From: Candidatus Wallbacteria bacterium
Lineage (GTDB): Bacteria; Muiribacteriota; JAQTZZ01
Direction: 5' to 3'
Assembly: GCA_028687545.1 (NCBI GenBank)
Contig: JAQTZZ010000020.1
Coordinates: forward strand, 3,433 to 67,432
DNA: 64,000 nucleotides
A program made the translations under genes and the position numbers. Positions 63,007 to 64,000 of the stretch are shown here, one piece after another. Under the pieces are notes generated by a model. It ran no database searches. It was not told the origin of the DNA and was given only the letters and a program-made list of their open reading frames with translations. Every line of letters starts with the position of its first letter. Position 1 is the first letter of the stretch.

Positions 63007-64000
63007 TTAATTCAGGATACTCAGAGACTTGTCATAAGCAGGTAGAGCTTTAGAGTACAGGGAATTTTTCAGGTATTGCCTGATATCGTCATGCACGATT
63101 CTAATTGCTACTGAATCGCTGTTGAGGAGGCTGGCCGATTCCGGATTGCCGGAATTGATGTCTCCGATTACGCATGATTCCACAAGCTCGATCAGCTGCT
63201 CGATCTCATAGCCGAGTTTGGTGCTTCTGTCTGCATTTTTCTCGGCAGAAAGCTGTTTTTCCAGGGCAAGCAGCTGCCTGATTTTTACTGCGGTGTCGAA
63301 TGCGGGTGACGGAACGGTTTTGTGATTAAGACTTTCGATGAAATCAGGCCATCTGGTATCCCTGCCGAATTTCAGGGTTCTGTATTCGATCCTGCTGCTC
63401 TTGTTTATGCCGGGTATGTAAATGGAAAGTCCTTCGGCTTTTGCCACAGGCCCGCCTGTGTTGCCTGAACTGATGATCAGTGGGGCAGTTCCATCCTTGA
63501 GCGCGGAAAGCACCTGATCTGCTTTGACCAGGATTGGCCCGTCCTTAATTCTTGTCTTGAGCTCTCGGATGAAATCATACAGATCCTTGTATTCAGTTTT
63601 AAGGAAGGACTGGGAATTCTTAGCGGAGTCTGTGCAGATGCTTTTCAGAGACTGATTCTGGATCAGCCCGGTGAAATCGTTGAACAGCGGGATGAAAGAG
63701 TCAAACTTACTCTGGTCGACTGCCGCGAAAGTGGCCTTGCTGTAGCTGCCGATGTATGAGGTTACATAGGCTTCTGTGAGCTTCTTCGCGGCGTCGGACG
63801 GCGACATGTCCGGATTCGCTGCCAGCAGGCCGAGCCAGACATCGTAAGGGAAGCCCTTTCCAGGCACAGCTTCCTCGGAAAACACCACGTAATCCGTAGA
63901 ACCTTTCGTCTCATAAGCGACTTCGATCATGCCCATCAGGCAGGCGTCGTAGCCGAGAATATCGACATTGCGGCCGACGAGCTGGCGCATGGCTTTGGTG
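63007..64000 (-). CDS. Clostripain-family (C11) cysteine peptidase, N-terminally truncated by window
   Basis: The frame is open to the window end and continues beyond it; ~331 residues are visible. G-Y-D-A-C-L-M-G-M-I-E-V-A-Y-E holds the catalytic cysteine of clostripain-type peptidases, and F-S-E-E-A-V-P-G-K-G-F-P-Y, S-P-S-D-A-A-K-K-L-T-E are conserved flanking elements. The catalytic histidine and signal peptide must lie outside. C11 enzymes cleave after Arg or Lys and often need calcium and self-processing. The C-terminal ~100 residues are helical and unrecognised. Confidence 0.88.
   Translation of the reverse strand, partial: TKAMRQLVGRNVDILGYDACLMGMIEVAYETKGSTDYVVFSEEAVPGKGFPYDVWLGLLAANPDMSPSDAAKKLTEAYVTSYIGSYSKATFAAVDQSKFDSFIPLFNDFTGLIQNQSLKSICTDSAKNSQSFLKTEYKDLYDFIRELKTRIKDGPILVKADQVLSALKDGTAPLIISSGNTGGPVAKAEGLSIYIPGINKSSRIEYRTLKFGRDTRWPDFIESLNHKTVPSPAFDTAVKIRQLLALEKQLSAEKNADRSTKLGYEIEQLIELVESCVIGDINSGNPESASLLNSDSVAIRIVHDDIRQYLKNSLYSKALPAYDKSLSILN

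Overview
The window looks like a chromosomal segment from an uncultured, two-membraned (diderm) bacterium, perhaps one of the deep-branching candidate phyla such as Wallbacteria or Riflebacteria; the phylum is a guess, because no rRNA gene is present. The diderm reading rests on an MlaE-type lipid-transport permease (3002-3793) and a PorV/PorQ-like outer-membrane barrel (12715-14187). Against a simple proteobacterial placement stand a large Alu-domain SRP RNA (16170-16437), a CdaA/YbbR c-di-AMP module, TrmFO, a SpoIVB-type S55 peptidase and a clostripain-type peptidase. I see no tRNA, rRNA, CRISPR array, phage or transposase gene.

Layout. 1-6780: a half-size UPF0016 transporter, a radical SAM/SPASM enzyme, a lipoprotein, an S55 peptidase overlapping an MlaE permease, and a secreted rhodanese-domain protein. 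6790-11843: a GH13 enzyme and the purine genes purM-purN-purH. 12009-16054: an unknown protein, a PorV-like barrel fused to TPRs, and a sialidase-like propeller protein with a FlgD-like C-terminus. 16158-17444: SRP RNA followed closely by a phosphoglycerate-dehydrogenase-like gene. 17429-29547: a carbohydrate region with GH35, GH94, two ABC sugar-importer genes (one a binding protein/permease fusion) and a PF10091/GH144-like glucanase, interrupted by an MntA/HepT toxin-antitoxin pair and a GspG-like gene framed by inverted ~210-bp repeats. 29626-43917: one long minus-strand run from a THEP1-like NTPase through cdaA, ybbR, a HEAT-repeat gene, dprA, smg, topA, trmFO, a DUF348/G5 protein, gcvT and an HD protein to an ankyrin-repeat protein.

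44069-62928 is the accessory surface/secretion region. A 3531-residue secreted repeat protein is flanked on both sides by inverted arrays of an 8-nt repeat, with a third array at 61270-61366. Divergent from it, under a strong promoter, are two tandem secreted proteins built from four copies of an unrecognised ~100-residue module, then three overlapping pseudopilin genes, an FG-GAP-like secreted protein and an M48 metalloprotease. The window ends with a TPR protein and a truncated clostripain-family peptidase.

The likeliest undescribed systems are the RYIEVDWR-module proteins with their linked pseudopilin operon, and the inverted octamer arrays around the giant surface gene. The carbohydrate locus may handle a beta-linked glucan, possibly beta-1,2-glucan; this is inference from family membership only.
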